A stretch of DNA of 64,000 nt from Poindextera sp963719975 (GCA_963719975.1 CAVRED010000001.1:248001-312000), one strand, 5' to 3'; numbered from the stretch's first letter, positions 1 to 10,441 are shown. Program-made: numbers and translations. Notes: a model not told the origin generated them from the sequence alone.

Positions 1-492
1 GTCGGCGGCGCGCGAATAACCGACCACGCGCGGAAGGAAGTAGCTGAGCCCGGAGTTGGGCGAGAGGCTGCGCTCGATGAAGACGGCCTTGAACCGGGCG
101 TGCTCGGAGCCGACCCGCAGGTCGCAGGCCATCGCCATGCTCATGCCGGCGCCGGCCGCGACGCCGTTGATCGCGCCGATCAGCGGCTTGTCGAAATAGA
201 CGAAGCGCCGCGCCCAGCGCCCGACCCACCCGGTCTCGTCGAGCCGGGCGTTCTGCGAGAGCTCGCCGCCGCCGGCGGGCGGCGCGCCGCTCAGGTCGGC
301 GCCGGAGCAGAAGCCGCGCCCCTCGCCGGTGATGATCAGCGCACGAACCTCATCGTCCTCCTGGGCGGCCTGCACCGCCTGGTGGACCTCCTCGCGCAGG
401 GTGTTTGAAATAGCGTTCAGCCGGTCGGGCCGGTTCAGCGTGAGCACCGCCACATGCTCGTGCTTGTCGTAGAGGACGGCTTCATAGGCCAT
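1..492 (-). CDS. Enoyl-CoA hydratase/isomerase family protein (partial, C-terminus beyond window)
   Basis: Crotonase-fold enzyme expected to hydrate or isomerise acyl-CoA substrates in beta-oxidation or aromatic catabolism. The 164 visible codons begin at the ATG at 492 and run off the left edge. The N-terminal part shows the typical LTLNRPDRLNAI start, then LIITGEGRGFCSGADLSG and INGVAAGAGMSMAMACDL, which form the CoA-binding and oxyanion-hole regions of the family. A later SPNSGLSYFLPR segment is also typical. It is divergent from the dehydrogenase at 649 with about 155 bases between them, and the two could work in the same acyl-CoA pathway (inference). The exact substrate cannot be told. 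Confidence 0.9.
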   Translation of the reverse strand, partial: MAYEAVLYDKHEHVAVLTLNRPDRLNAISNTLREEVHQAVQAAQEDDEVRALIITGEGRGFCSGADLSGAPPAGGGELSQNARLDETGWVGRWARRFVYFDKPLIGAINGVAAGAGMSMAMACDLRVGSEHARFKAVFIERSLSPNSGLSYFLPRVVGYSRAAD

Positions 493-648
493 GGACGTCT
501 CCCTCTCAGGTCGTCTTGTCGCAGGCGCCTCGCACCGGGCGCCCTTGGGTCATCGTTGGCGTGCGTGGCCAAGCCGGCTAAACCGCTCGCCCGAAGGCCG
601 CCTTTGCGACGCCGGCGGCCAGTTAAGCGCAAGCCAAGGGGCCCGTCC

Positions 649-1437
649 ATGAAGCTCGATTCCTCGATTGCCGCCGTCGTCACGGGCGGCGCCTCAGGCC
701 TGGGTGGGGCCACGGTCCGCGCGCTGGCCGCGCACGGGGTGAAGATCGCGATCCTCGACCTCGAGCGGCAGCGCGAGAAGGGCGAGGCGCTGGCCAAGGA
801 GGTCGGCGGCGTCTTCTGCCCGGCCAACGTCACCAACGACGAGGAGGTCAATGCGGCCTTCGACGCGGCGCGCGCCGCCAATGGCCAGGAGCGCATCCTG
901 GTCAACTGCGCCGGCACCGGCAACGCCGCCCGGACGGTCAGCCGCGACCGCAACACCGGGGAGATCAGAAGCTTCCCGATCGACCAGTTCAACATGATCA
1001 TCCAGATCAACCTGGTTGGCACCTACCGCTGCATCGCCAAGTCGGCGGCGGGGATGCTCACTCTGGATCCGCTCCCCGACGGCGACCGCGGCGCGATCGT
1101 CAACACCGCATCGGTAGCCGCCGAGGACGGCCAGATCGGCCAGGCCGCCTACACCGCTTCGAAGGCCGGCGTCGTCGGTCTGACGCTCGTGGTGGCGCGC
1201 GACCTGAGCCAGGAAGGCATCCGCTGCAACACCATCCTGCCCGGCATCTTCGACACGCCGCTGTTGGCCGGAGCGCCCGAGCCGGTGAAGGCGGCGCTCT
1301 CGGCCCAGGTCCCGTTCCCGAAGCGCCTTGGCGTGCCGGAGGAATACGCCTCGCTGGCGTTGGAGATGATCCAGAACGGCTACTTCAACGGCGAGGACGT
1401 CCGTCTCGACGGCGCCATCCGCATGGCGCCGCGCTAA
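649..1437 (+). CDS. SDR family dehydrogenase, type-2 3-hydroxyacyl-CoA dehydrogenase-like
   Basis: Short-chain dehydrogenase of 262 residues, the usual classical-SDR length. The N-terminus has the cofactor glycine motif TGGASGLG, then an NCAG motif (LVNCAGTG), a catalytic serine region (IVNTASVAA) and the YTASK catalytic Tyr/Lys motif. The sequence style, including the PFPKRLGVPEEYASL segment and ending with a DGAIRMAPR tail, matches the 17-beta-HSD10/type-2 3-hydroxyacyl-CoA dehydrogenase group, which oxidises hydroxyacyl-CoA with NAD. An upstream in-frame extension to 454 lacks homology, so I start at the ATG at 649. Divergent from an enoyl-CoA hydratase, which fits a beta-oxidation-like role. 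Confidence 0.88.
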   Translation: MKLDSSIAAVVTGGASGLGGATVRALAAHGVKIAILDLERQREKGEALAKEVGGVFCPANVTNDEEVNAAFDAARAANGQERILVNCAGTGNAARTVSRDRNTGEIRSFPIDQFNMIIQINLVGTYRCIAKSAAGMLTLDPLPDGDRGAIVNTASVAAEDGQIGQAAYTASKAGVVGLTLVVARDLSQEGIRCNTILPGIFDTPLLAGAPEPVKAALSAQVPFPKRLGVPEEYASLALEMIQNGYFNGEDVRLDGAIRMAPR

Positions 1438-1444
1438 GGGGCTC

Positions 1445-1969
1445 CTACGGGGTCTGGCCGGGCCGAACGATCTTCGGGCCGAGGTTCGCGACCACCTGGC
1501 GAGCATCGAAGGCGTGCGCGTCGTCGCCTGGCTTGGCGCCGTGGTGAAGGACGATCTCGACGGACGCGTCGTAGCGCTGCTCGGTGTCGAAGGCGACATC
1601 TTCGTCCCAGAAGGTGCCGCCCCACGACCCCCAGCGACGCCAGCCCCAGCCTGGACCCCAGACCGAGCCATAGCCGCTGGTGTGGGTGTCGGTGTGGCGT
1701 TGCGCCGCCTCGAACCAATCGTAACCCTGCGCCAGCGTGAGCTCAGCGGCGCGGTAGAGCATGTAGGTCTCGACCACGCCGCGCGCGGTCTCGTCGTTGC
1801 CCCTGAAGGTGACCCGCCAGCGATTATCCTCGATCCGGCTCTCGGCGTAGCCGCCGACGCTCGCCTGCGCGCCTTCCTGCAAAGGCTGATAGGGCGTCGC
1901 CGTCTCGCACGCCGAGAGCGCGCCGCCCAATGCCGCGATCGCGGCGGCGGTCAGAATCCATCGCCTCAT
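1445..1969 (-). CDS. CC0125/CC1285-type lipoprotein
   Basis: Protein of 174 residues beginning MRRWILTAAAIAALGG, a short lipoprotein signal peptide, followed by a lipobox ending LSAC that would be lipidated at the cysteine near residue 20. The mature part starts TATPYQPL and contains a Trp/Gly-rich stretch (GSVWGPGWGWRRWGSWGG) in the middle. The YQPL...GGYAESRIEDNRWRVTF arrangement is that of a small lipoprotein family described mainly from Caulobacter relatives; its function is unknown. I choose the ATG at 1969 because it places the signal peptide at the N-terminus; the reading frame extends further upstream. Its 3' end faces the dehydrogenase at 649-1437 with only 7 bases between them. Confidence 0.82.
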   Translation of the reverse strand: MRRWILTAAAIAALGGALSACETATPYQPLQEGAQASVGGYAESRIEDNRWRVTFRGNDETARGVVETYMLYRAAELTLAQGYDWFEAAQRHTDTHTSGYGSVWGPGWGWRRWGSWGGTFWDEDVAFDTEQRYDASVEIVLHHGAKPGDDAHAFDARQVVANLGPKIVRPGQTP

Positions 1970-2074
1970 GCCAAGCCCTCCGTCTCTCGTCGGCGGCATA
2001 CCGCCGCCACGTTGCGCCGAGGTTGCGCTTCTGAAGCTGAACCACCGATGACTTGGCCGCAAGGGCGAGCGGCG

Positions 2075-2479
2075 TCAGGCGTGCATGTGCGTCCGGATCA
2101 GCGTCCAGACGATCGCCCCGCCTGCGCCGAGCAGGAGCGCCATCCCCGCCAACGCCTGGATGCCGAAGCCAAGGCCCCGCCGGCTCGCCTGCTGTGTATA
2201 GCCGATCGTGTAGACGATGCGGCCGATGATCCAGACGAGGCCAAGTCCGGCGGCGATCCAGTCGTTCAGGAAGATGGCGAACAGCCACAGCGACGGCAGG
2301 AACAGCATCAGTCCCTCGAGCGTGTTCGCGTGCACGCGGAAGTGGCGTTCGAAGTCGGGGTGACCGGTCGTGGCTGGCGCCTCGACGCCAAAACGGCTGC
2401 GCGCCGATCCCACGCGCAGGCCCTGCCAAGCGAACAGCATCAAGGCCAGCACAGTGACCAAGGCGATAAGCGGGTGCAT
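2075..2479 (-). CDS. MAPEG family membrane protein
   Basis: A 134-residue integral membrane protein with four predicted helices. It has the MAPEG pattern: an N-terminal helix (IALVTVLALMLFAW), the conserved FERHFRVHANTLEGL motif, then LWLFAIFLNDW and VWIIGRIVYTIGY, and a C-terminal helix. Members of this family (microsomal glutathione transferase-like) trimerise in the membrane; many bacterial ones have no assigned substrate. The frame is open upstream to 2533, but the ATG at 2479 gives the standard family N-terminus. It lies between the lipoprotein and the glutamate dehydrogenase, all on the same strand, about 100 bases apart on each side. Confidence 0.85.
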   Translation of the reverse strand: MHPLIALVTVLALMLFAWQGLRVGSARSRFGVEAPATTGHPDFERHFRVHANTLEGLMLFLPSLWLFAIFLNDWIAAGLGLVWIIGRIVYTIGYTQQASRRGLGFGIQALAGMALLLGAGGAIVWTLIRTHMHA

Positions 2480-2580
2480 TTGTCTTAGCCCTCGAAGTCT
2501 CCGCGGCCCTCCCCGCCGCGTCGGGAGGCGCAACCTTGCATGCGCGGGGGCATCGCCGCGAGATGAAAATCAGCTTGGCG

Positions 2581-5500
2581 CTAGCGCGCCGCCGACACCA
2601 GTTCACGCAGCGACGCGGCGGCGATGGTCAGCTTGGCGAAAGTCCAGGCGCCGGGCGCGTTCTCCACGCTCTTGAACCCGGCCTCGGAGGTCTCAGCCAC
2701 GTCCGAATGCAGGGCGGTCCAGGCGCGCACGAGCGACTTCGCCTCGGCGATGGTCTCCACGGCATCACGGTCGCCGGCGAAGCCGATCAGCTTGCGGGTC
2801 AGCGCGGTCTGCTCGACCACCAGATCCTCGATCAGCCGACGCACGGCGAGCCGCTCGAAACTGTCCTCGGCCTTCAGAGAACCGGCGGCCGCGCGCAGGC
2901 GGTCGAAGCCGAATGCGGCGCCGGCCTGGTGATAGAGCTGCGCCGCCTGCCGGACCGGCCACTCGGCGGCGCGGGCCATATCGGCCAGATCGCAGGCGGT
3001 GGTGAGCATGGCGAGCGTCGCCAGATCGGTCGCCACCGCATTCGGCGCGCCCATGCGCCGGAAGGCCTTGATCCGCCTTGCTACGATGCGTTGCTCGAAC
3101 GTGGACAACAGCGTCGGCCCGGCGCGGCGCAGCTCGTCCATCGCCGGCTGATAGACGTTGATCAGCATGCCGACCTGGACGAGGGCGCCGGCCGTCTTGC
3201 CGTGCGGGCGACCTTCGACGGCCCCGGCAAGCCCGCGCTGCCCGGCGCGGCGGGCCAGCCAGTAGGTCTGGGCGCGCAGGATGCCGGCAAGCTCTGCGAA
3301 CAGGGCGAGTTGGGCATCGGCGGTGACGCGGTTGTCGAGCGCCGCGATCGCGCGCCATGACCTGTCGAAGCGCAGCGTCTCTTTCGCGGCCGCGAACCCG
3401 GCGAACAGCGCGTCGGTCTCGCAGGCGGCTGCGGCGCAGAGGCGGCGCGGGAAGGTCGGCCCGCAGAGGTTGACCATGTCGTTGCCGACCACGGTCGCGA
3501 TAATCTCGCGCTTGAGCCGATGCCGGCGCATGAGCTCGGCGTATGGGGCGAGCGCGTTCGGGAAGTAGGATCGAGCGTCTCGAGGAAGTACGGATCGTCG
3601 GGGGCTTGGCCATCGATCGCCCCGTCGAACAGGTCAAGCTTGCCGTACGCCATCAGGACGGCCAGCTCGGGCCGCGTCAGCCCGAGTCCGCCTTCGGTGA
3701 GGAGCGCGATCGCCCCGGCGTTGGGCAGACCCTCCAGGGCGCGGTCGAGCCGCCCGTCCCGCTCGAGCGCGACCATGAACTCGGCGTAGGCCGCCAGATC
3801 GGCCGGCGCGCTCCGTTGCATCAGGCTGAGGCCAAGGGTCTGGTCGTAGTTGTGCGCGAGCACGTGGGTGGCCACGTCCTCGGTCATCGACTCGAGCAGG
3901 GCGTTGCGGTCTTCGTGTCTCAGGGCGCCGGAGCGCTCGGCCATCCCGGTCAGGATCTTGATGTTCACCTCGTGGTCGGAGGTGTCGACGCCGGCCGAGT
4001 TGTCGATCGCGTCAGTATCGATGCGTCCGCCCGCACGGGCGAAGGCGATGCGGCCAGCCTGCGTCACGCCCAGGTTTGCACCCTCGCCGACCACCTGACA
4101 GCGTAGCTCGTCCGCATTGACCCGGATGGCGTCGTTGGCCTTGTCGCCGACATCGAGGTTGTTCTCGCTGGCCGCCTTCACATAGCAACCGATGCCGCCG
4201 AGATAGAGCAGCCCGGCCCTGGCCTTCAGGATCGCGTGAATCAGCTCGGCGGGCGTCAGTGCGTCGACTTCGAGATCGAGCATCGCCTTCATTTCCGCCG
4301 AGACGGGGACCGACTTGAGTGCGCGGGAAAAGACCCCGCCGCCCGGCGAGATCAGGCCCTTGTCATAGTCGGCCCAGGACGAGCGCGGCAGCGAGAACAG
4401 CCGCGCGCGCTCGGCGTAGGCGTAGTGAGCGTCGGGATCCGGATCGATGAAGATGTCGCGATGATCGAAGGCGGCGATCAGGCGAAGCTCGCGCGATAGC
4501 AACATGCCGTTGCCGAACACATCGCCCGACATGTCGCCGACGCCGATCACCGTCACCGCCTGGGTCTGGATGTCCTTGCCCAGCTCGCGGAAGTGACGCT
4601 TGATCGCCTCCCAGGCGCCGCGGGCGGTGATCCCCATGGCCTTGTGGTCGTATCCGGCCGAGCCGCCGGAAGCGAAGGCGTCGCCGAGCCAGAAGCCGTA
4701 GTCTTCGGCCAGCGCATTGGCGATGTCGGAGAAGGTCGCGGTCCCCTTGTCGGCGGCGACGACCAGGTAGGGATCGTCCTCGCCGTGGACGACCACCCGC
4801 GGCGGGTGGATCACGCCGCCGGCGCCATCGAGATTGTCCGTCAGGTCGAGAAGGCCGGACAGGAAGGTGCGATAGGCCCGCACCGCCTCGGCGCGCACGG
4901 CGTCCTGCGATCCGCCCTTGGGCAGTTGCTTTGGATAGAACCCGCCTTTGGATCCCACCGGCACGATGACCGCGTTCTTGACGTTCTGCGCCTTGACCAG
5001 GCCCAGCACCTCGGTGCGGAAATCGTCGCGCCGGTCCGACCAGCGAATGCCGCCGCGGGCGATCGGGCCCATGCGCAAGTGCACGCCCTCGACGCTCGGG
5101 GCCGCGACGAAGATTTCGCGGAACGGCTTTGGCGCGGGGAGATCCTCGAGCAGACCCGACGCAAGCTTGAAGCTGATGTAGGGCTTGGGTCCGCCGTCGG
5201 GGCCGGCCTGGTAATAGTTGGTGCGCGTGATGGACTGGATGAGGGCGGCCAGGCGGCGCAAGACCCGATCGGCGTCGAGGCTCTCCACGGCTTGCAGGGC
5301 TTCGATGATCTCGCGCCACAGGCCGTCGGCCTTCGCCACGCGGGTTGCCTGGTCGTCGCGGCGGTCGGGATCGAACCGCGTGTGGAAGAGCTCGATCAAG
5401 AGCTTGGCGGCCTCAGGGTGTTCGGTGAGCGCCGCCTGCTGCACCGCCTGGCCCGGATCGAGGCCGGACTGCTGGCGATAGCGGCATAGCGCGCGCACAA

Positions 5501-7502
5501 GCGCAGCCTCGCGCCAGGGCACGCCCAGCTGCACGACCAGGGTGTTGAATCCGTCGTCCTCGGCCTGCCCGCCCCAGACGGCCATGAACGCGTCTTCGAA
5601 CGCGCCGTCGTCGGCGGCGAAGGCGACCCCTTCGCCAGGGTTGAGGGTGAACTCGTGCGCCCAGACCACGTCGGCCTCCGGCCCGGCCCGGCGAACCGGG
5701 AAGCCAGCCTCGACAAGCGCCTTGAGGCCCATGTTGTCGAGGATGGGCAAGACCTCGGCCAAGGCCGCCGCTTCCTTCCAGCGGTAGAGCTTCAGCCGGA
5801 TGGTCGCGGGCGGGTCGGCGTCGTGACGATGGGCTCGCACAGCGACCGGGTGGTCCGGTCCGATGCCCTCCATGATCAGGATGTCGGCGACCGCTTCCGC
5901 CGCTCCGGTCAGGTCGCGGTAGCCGGCCGGAAAGCCCGCAGCATAGCGCGCCATCAGGTCCGCAGCGCGCGGCTCGGTGGCCGAATCGTCGCGCAGGGCG
6001 CCTTCCAGTTTCGAATCCCAGGTACGGGCGACCTCGGCGATTTCACCTTCGATCACATCCACGTCCGGCGCCAGATGCGCGCCGGGCTCGACCCCGATGA
6101 TGTAGTGGACGCTGGCCAGCGGGTTGTCGGTGAAGCTGGGGTAGTAAGCTGTGACGCGGCCCCCGTATGCCTGCGCCAGCATGCGGCCGGCGCGGGCCAC
6201 GAGCCCCGCCTCGTAGGCGTCCCGGGGCAGGTAAAGCAGGATCGAGATGAAGCGGTCGAGGGGATCGGGGCGGGCGAACAGCCTCACCCGAGGCCGGTCG
6301 TTCAGGTGCAGGATGGCCAGCGACACCTTCAACAGATCTTGCTCGTCGATCTGGAACAGCTCGTCGCGCGGGAAGTTCTCGAGGATGTTGTGCAGGCGCC
6401 GGTCGCTGTGACCGCCTTGCCGCTTGCCCGATTGGGCCAGGACGTAGGCGACCTTGTGCCGCAGGAGCGGAATGTCCTGCACCGCATCGTCGTAAGCCTC
6501 GGCGGCGAACAGGCCGACGAAGCGAATCTCACCGCTCGGTCTGCCGTCGGGCCCGTACCGACGCACGCCGATGTAGTCCATGTAGGCGCGACGATGGATG
6601 CGGCTTCTGAGGTTCGACTTGCCAACGATCAACGGGGTGTCGCGACCGAGCTCGCCGCGCAGCTGCGCGCCCAGGACGGCTGGCTCGCTGGAGCGACGCA
6701 GCACGTGGCGGCGCTGGTCCCGCAACACGCCGAGGCTCCCCTCGGGGCCGTAGGTCGGTTCTTCCGCGGCATAGGCGCCGTCGCTCGTGCGCGGGTAGTC
6801 GTAGATTCGGGCGCCCAGGTAGATGAAGTGCCGGTCGCGCATCCAGGCCAGGAAGGCCCTGTACTCGTCCAGCTGTTCGGCCGGCAGGTCGTTGGCGCGC
6901 GCGTCCAGCTCGCCGATCGCCTGGTCGGTCATGGCCATCATCGCGGCGTAGTCGTCGACGGCGAGCCGCACGTCGCCCAGCGTGGCGTAGAGGCGCTGGA
7001 GCAGCGCGCGCGCCTGGTCGTCGGCCATGGGATCGAGCAGGACTTCGATCATCAATTCCGGCTTTACCGGACCGTGGGCGAGGCGGTTGCCCGCTGCATC
7101 CCGCGCGACCTCGACGACCGCATGGAACATTGCGCAGACCCCAAGGTGGGAGTCGGCGATCTCGGCCATCACGCTGTCCACCAGGAACGGCGCGTCCGGC
7201 TGGACGATGTCGAGGCAGGCGTATTCGCCCGCGTGAGTCATGCGAATCGCGGGTCCTGATCCCCGCTTCTCGGCCGCGAACGCCCAGAAGTCGGCGAGCG
7301 TCGCGGTCAGGGAGGCCGCGTCCAGCCCAGGGGTCTCCTCCGGCTGGTAGTCCTCGGCCATCTGGGCCAGGAAGGCGGCCTGCGCGGCGTCGAGCGCATC
7401 GGCGTTCACCGCACGGGCGAACGGCCCGGCGAGCCGGTCGTCAATCGAAGCGGCGGAGGACGGAAGCGGGTTCGCCGAGCTCATCGAGCGTCGATCGGTC
7501 AT
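2581..7502 (-). CDS. gdhZ: NAD-dependent glutamate dehydrogenase (large bacterial type), frameshifted near 3570
   Basis: Catalyses oxidative deamination of glutamate to 2-oxoglutarate. The gene name follows Caulobacter usage. Restored, it would encode about 1640 residues, the normal length of this 180-kDa family. Visible hallmarks: a long N-terminal regulatory region (ACT-like), GGIRWSDRRDDFRTEVLGL, VPVGSKGGFYPKQLP and the NAD-binding ASGGSAGYDHKAMGITARG. Around 3570 the frame breaks: the upstream part reads ...DPYFLETL and then becomes nonsense, while the other frame picks up with YFPNALAPYAELMRRHRLK and continues to the stop at 2581. The spacing implies one missing base. Because both halves are intact and co-linear, I favour a sequence error over a dead gene. 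The start at 7502 is the longest; an ATG at 7484 is an alternative. Confidence 0.9.
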
Positions 7503-7567
7503 CCAGAAAGGTTACCGGCCGTATGTTACGGATCGATTATGCGCTTTTCGCGCCCCAGAAAAGCGAA

Positions 7568-7597
7568 CGCCGCCGGAGGAAGATCCATCCGGCGGCG
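7568..7597 (-). terminator. Possible terminator hairpin between transporter and glutamate dehydrogenase
   Basis: Perfect 9-bp inverted repeat CGCCGCCGG / CCGGCGGCG (extendable by one A-T pair) with a loop of about ten bases. On the minus strand it is followed by TTCGCTTTTC, a weak T-rich run, so it could end transcription from the AI-2E-type transporter gene at 7764-8876. The rest of the 261-base gap (7503-7763) shows no gene. Confidence 0.35.
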
Positions 7598-7763
7598 CGG
7601 CTCTCGTCGCGGGGGGGAACGACGAGATCGCCTTCGCTGTCTGGGATGCAACCGGCGCTCAGGGCCAGAGCAGTCCCGTCCGAGAGAGGGGAAGCCCCCG
7701 GACGAACTTGAGATAGGTGCTGATCGCGCCGACGCCAGGGCGCCGCGGTAAATTTTTCGCGTC

Positions 7764-8876
7764 TTAAGTGTTGACGGCCGCCTTGGCCTGCACGCGGGCC
7801 TTGATCTGGGCCGCCAGCTTGGCTTCACCGAGCGGGTCGCCGTCGCTGGACAACATCACGGCGATCCAGCGCGTGCCGGGGAACTGGGCCAACACCGCCA
7901 TCGTCACCACGGTTAGCGGCGTCGACAGGACCATTCCGGGAATACCCCAGATCACCCCCCAGAACGCCAGCGCCAGCAGCACGACGACAGGGTCGATGTT
8001 CAAGCTGCGGCCCTGCATGCGCGGCTGCAGGATCGACCCCACGGCGAAGCCGATGGTCTGCAGGCCGACGAACAGGATCAGGGCGCGCCACCAGTTGTCG
8101 AACTGGACCAGCGCAAAGAGGGCAGGCGCGATCGAACCGATCGTGCCGCCGATGATCGGGATGTAGCCGATGATGAAGATCAGGAAGGCCCAGAACACCG
8201 CGTTGTTCAGCCCAACGGCCGCCATCACCGCCCATGAGCCGAGCGCGATGATCCCGCACGACACCGTCTGGACCCACAGGTAACCCTCGACGCCGTTGCG
8301 GATGCGCAGGAAGACGATGGCTGCGCGGTGCCGTTCGCCCGGGCTGGCGTAGAGACGGGCCAGCTTCTTCTCGAAGCCGGTGCGCGAGGCGAGCAGGAAG
8401 CCCAGGTAGATCATGACCAGGAAGGCGGCGGCGGCGAAATTCGAAATAGCGCTGGCGACCGGTCCGACGTAGGCGGCGGCGTTGAGCTGCTGGACCAGCT
8501 GGCCGATCGTCGGCGGCACGGCGACGCCCATGGCCGAATCGATCTGGCCAATGAGGCCGTTCAGCTTAGGCGCATAGCCGTAGAGCTCGCTCACGAATGC
8601 CGGCGCGTTGGCGCCGACGATCAATGCGGCGGCGGCGAACAGGATCAGCGAAATCAGGATCGCGAGCGGCAGCGCCGCAAGCGCCGGAAAGCGCAGCCGC
8701 CGGCGCAGCACGCGGGCGAAGGAGTCGATCATCAACGTCAGGAAGAGCGCCAGCGCCAGCGGGGTCAGGATGCCGCGCAGCCAGACGAGCGCGGCGCCGG
8801 TCGCGATCACCGCGATGATCACGAGCGCGGTCCGGCCCGCGGCGGGCGGGGGCGGCTGCACGTGCGTATCGGCCAT
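7764..8876 (-). CDS. AI-2E family transporter (PerM-like)
   Basis: A 370-residue polytopic membrane protein of the PerM/YdiK/TqsA superfamily. About eight hydrophobic segments are seen: a pair at the N-terminus (ALVIIAVIATGAALVWL and ILTPLALALFLTLMI), a third near residue 75-95, a long extracytoplasmic loop, then a C-terminal cluster holding the family motifs GYIPIIGGTIGSIAPALFAL and LNIDPVVVLLALAFWG. Members export small molecules or ions; substrate assignment is rarely possible from sequence. I use the ATG at 8876 (MADTHVQPPPP) because the 24 residues upstream of it in the open frame look non-coding. A single gene, upstream of glutamate dehydrogenase on the same strand, with a possible terminator between. 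Confidence 0.85.
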   Translation of the reverse strand: MADTHVQPPPPAAGRTALVIIAVIATGAALVWLRGILTPLALALFLTLMIDSFARVLRRRLRFPALAALPLAILISLILFAAAALIVGANAPAFVSELYGYAPKLNGLIGQIDSAMGVAVPPTIGQLVQQLNAAAYVGPVASAISNFAAAAFLVMIYLGFLLASRTGFEKKLARLYASPGERHRAAIVFLRIRNGVEGYLWVQTVSCGIIALGSWAVMAAVGLNNAVFWAFLIFIIGYIPIIGGTIGSIAPALFALVQFDNWWRALILFVGLQTIGFAVGSILQPRMQGRSLNIDPVVVLLALAFWGVIWGIPGMVLSTPLTVVTMAVLAQFPGTRWIAVMLSSDGDPLGEAKLAAQIKARVQAKAAVNT

Positions 8877-8986
8877 GCTTCGACCTCTTGATCGCGGCGG
8901 ACTTTCGGGGCTCGGCCGCCCTGCCGTCAATGGCGCGGGGCGAAACAAACAGAAACCGGGCCTACGAATTAGTCGGGGGTTCTAGT

Positions 8987-10066
8987 TCAAGGGACGAGAA
9001 CGTTCTTGGCGCCCTGGCCGGTTCGCATGGCCTCGAACGCTTGCGTCAGGCCCGCGGCCGAGAGCGGGAACGTCGCCGTCACCATCTCATCCAGCTTCAG
9101 CGCGCTCGCCGCGTAGAGCCCGAGCAGTTTCGGGAAGTCCTCGAACGGCCGGCACTGTCCGTAGAGTGGATTGACGTAGGTGCGGTCGAACTCGAACAGC
9201 CGCATATCGATCGGCACGACCTGCTCGACCCCGCTGACCGCGACGGCCATGCCGCCGTTGGCGACCATCGCCAAGGGCGCGGCCGCGAGTTCGGGCACGG
9301 CCGTGCATTCGAAGGCGTAGTCGGCCCCACGTCCGATCAGCGCCTTCACCGCGTCGGCGGCGACGAGCAGGCCGGTGTCGTCCCGGGAAGCGGGCACGGT
9401 GTGTGTTGCGCCGAAGGCCTCGGCCAGCGCCAGCCGATCGGGATTGACGTCCACGGCGATGATCATCCCCGCTCGCGCATGCCGCGCGCCCTGGACGCAG
9501 CTCAGGCCGACGCCGCCACACCCCAGGACGACCACGCTCGCGCCCGGCTCGACCTTGGCCGCGTTTATCACCGAGCCGAAGCCGGTCATCACCCCGCAGC
9601 CGAGGATGGCCGCCGAGGGAAAGGGGATGTCGACCTCGATCCTGACAACCGCCTGCCAAGGAACGAGCGCGTGGCCGGCCATCGTCCCGAGCCCGAAGCT
9701 CGGCCAGACCTTGCCGCCGCTCCAGCGGAAACGCTCCGACGGCACGCGCGGCTTGGCTTCGCAGAGGCTCTCCAGCCCCTTGCGGCATTGAATGCAGACC
9801 CCACAGGGGATGGCCCAGTTGAGCAAGACCCGGTCGCCCGGCGCGACGTGGGTCACGCCCTCGCCGGCGGCCTGGGCCACGCCCGCTCCCTCGTGCCCAA
9901 GGATCAGCGGCCGGCCCCACCGAAGCGAATCGAGGTCGGTGTGGCAGACGCCGCTCGCGCGGATCTCCACCAGCACTTCGCCGGGCCCGGGATCGGCCAG
10001 CTCCAGCGCTGCGTCGGCGTATCCCCCTCTGCCGTCTGAGATAATCGCCTTGGTCTCGACGGCCAT
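8987..10066 (-). CDS. Zinc-dependent alcohol dehydrogenase (class III-like MDR)
   Basis: Medium-chain dehydrogenase of 359 residues. Catalytic zinc ligands are in GVCHTDLDSLRW and GHEGAG, the structural zinc cysteines in CGVCIQCRKGLESLC, and the Rossmann glycine motif is GCGGVGLSCVQGARHA. A C-terminal FEFDRTYVNPLYGQC segment fits the family. It should oxidise an alcohol or aldehyde adduct with NAD; the exact substrate is unknown. Two starts are possible, ATG 10072 (MRMAVE) and ATG 10066 (MAVETK). The purine run AGGGGA lies 2 bases from the first but about 8 bases from the second, so I prefer 10066. Divergent from the small membrane gene at 10139. Confidence 0.88.
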   Translation of the reverse strand: MAVETKAIISDGRGGYADAALELADPGPGEVLVEIRASGVCHTDLDSLRWGRPLILGHEGAGVAQAAGEGVTHVAPGDRVLLNWAIPCGVCIQCRKGLESLCEAKPRVPSERFRWSGGKVWPSFGLGTMAGHALVPWQAVVRIEVDIPFPSAAILGCGVMTGFGSVINAAKVEPGASVVVLGCGGVGLSCVQGARHARAGMIIAVDVNPDRLALAEAFGATHTVPASRDDTGLLVAADAVKALIGRGADYAFECTAVPELAAAPLAMVANGGMAVAVSGVEQVVPIDMRLFEFDRTYVNPLYGQCRPFEDFPKLLGLYAASALKLDEMVTATFPLSAAGLTQAFEAMRTGQGAKNVLVP

Positions 10067-10138
10067 CCGCATCGTCCCCTGCTTGCGGTGAGACGCCGAG
10101 TTCAGCATGGAAGGCGGGAACGGGGAAAGGCGCCGGCC

Positions 10139-10342
10139 ATGAAGACCGCATTGATCGTGATCGGAGCGTTCGGCGTCGCCGTCGGCCTGGTCTGGGCGCT
10201 GCAAGGACTTGCGATCCTTCCCTCGCTGCTGCCGACGCTGACACATATCCCGCGGGTGACGCTGGGCAACGGGGCGCTTCTGATTGCGTTCTCGGCGGCG
10301 CTGATCGTCTGGGCCAACCGCACGCGGCGGCCGAAGGCCTGA
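10139..10342 (+). CDS. Small two-helix membrane protein, unknown function
   Basis: Encodes 67 residues: MKTALIVIGAFGVAVGLVWALQ is a hydrophobic helix, then a short polar turn (LPTLTHIPRVTLGNG) and a second helix (ALLIAFSAALIVWA) closed by a basic tail NRTRRPKA. A purine-rich GGGGAAAGG lies 9 to 16 bases upstream. The ATG at 10139 gives the membrane anchor from the first residue; the open frame upstream does not look coding. I do not recognise a named family. It precedes the first FixK-type site of the island. Confidence 0.7.
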   Translation: MKTALIVIGAFGVAVGLVWALQGLAILPSLLPTLTHIPRVTLGNGALLIAFSAALIVWANRTRRPKA

Positions 10343-10364
10343 AGCGCCGGCGCGGTCGGCGGAC

Positions 10365-10378
10365 TTGATCGGCGTCAA
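10365..10378 (+). promoter_or_regulatory. FNR/FixK-type site TTGATCGGCGTCAA
   Basis: TTGAT-N4-GTCAA, one mismatch from the TTGAT-N4-ATCAA consensus. The centre is 70.5 bases before the ATG of the secreted protein at 10442, so a class II promoter (site at -41.5) would start transcription near 10413 with a leader of about 29 bases. Confidence 0.7.
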
Positions 10379-10441
10379 TGCGGACAGCGCCGCCGCCGAC
10401 GATCTACGGCCCAGGCAAATCAAACCAGGTCAGGACTGCGC

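Noticed and set aside
5655..7259. Antisense open frame opposite glutamate dehydrogenase
   Set aside because: No conserved motifs; a high-GC shadow of a well-conserved gene.
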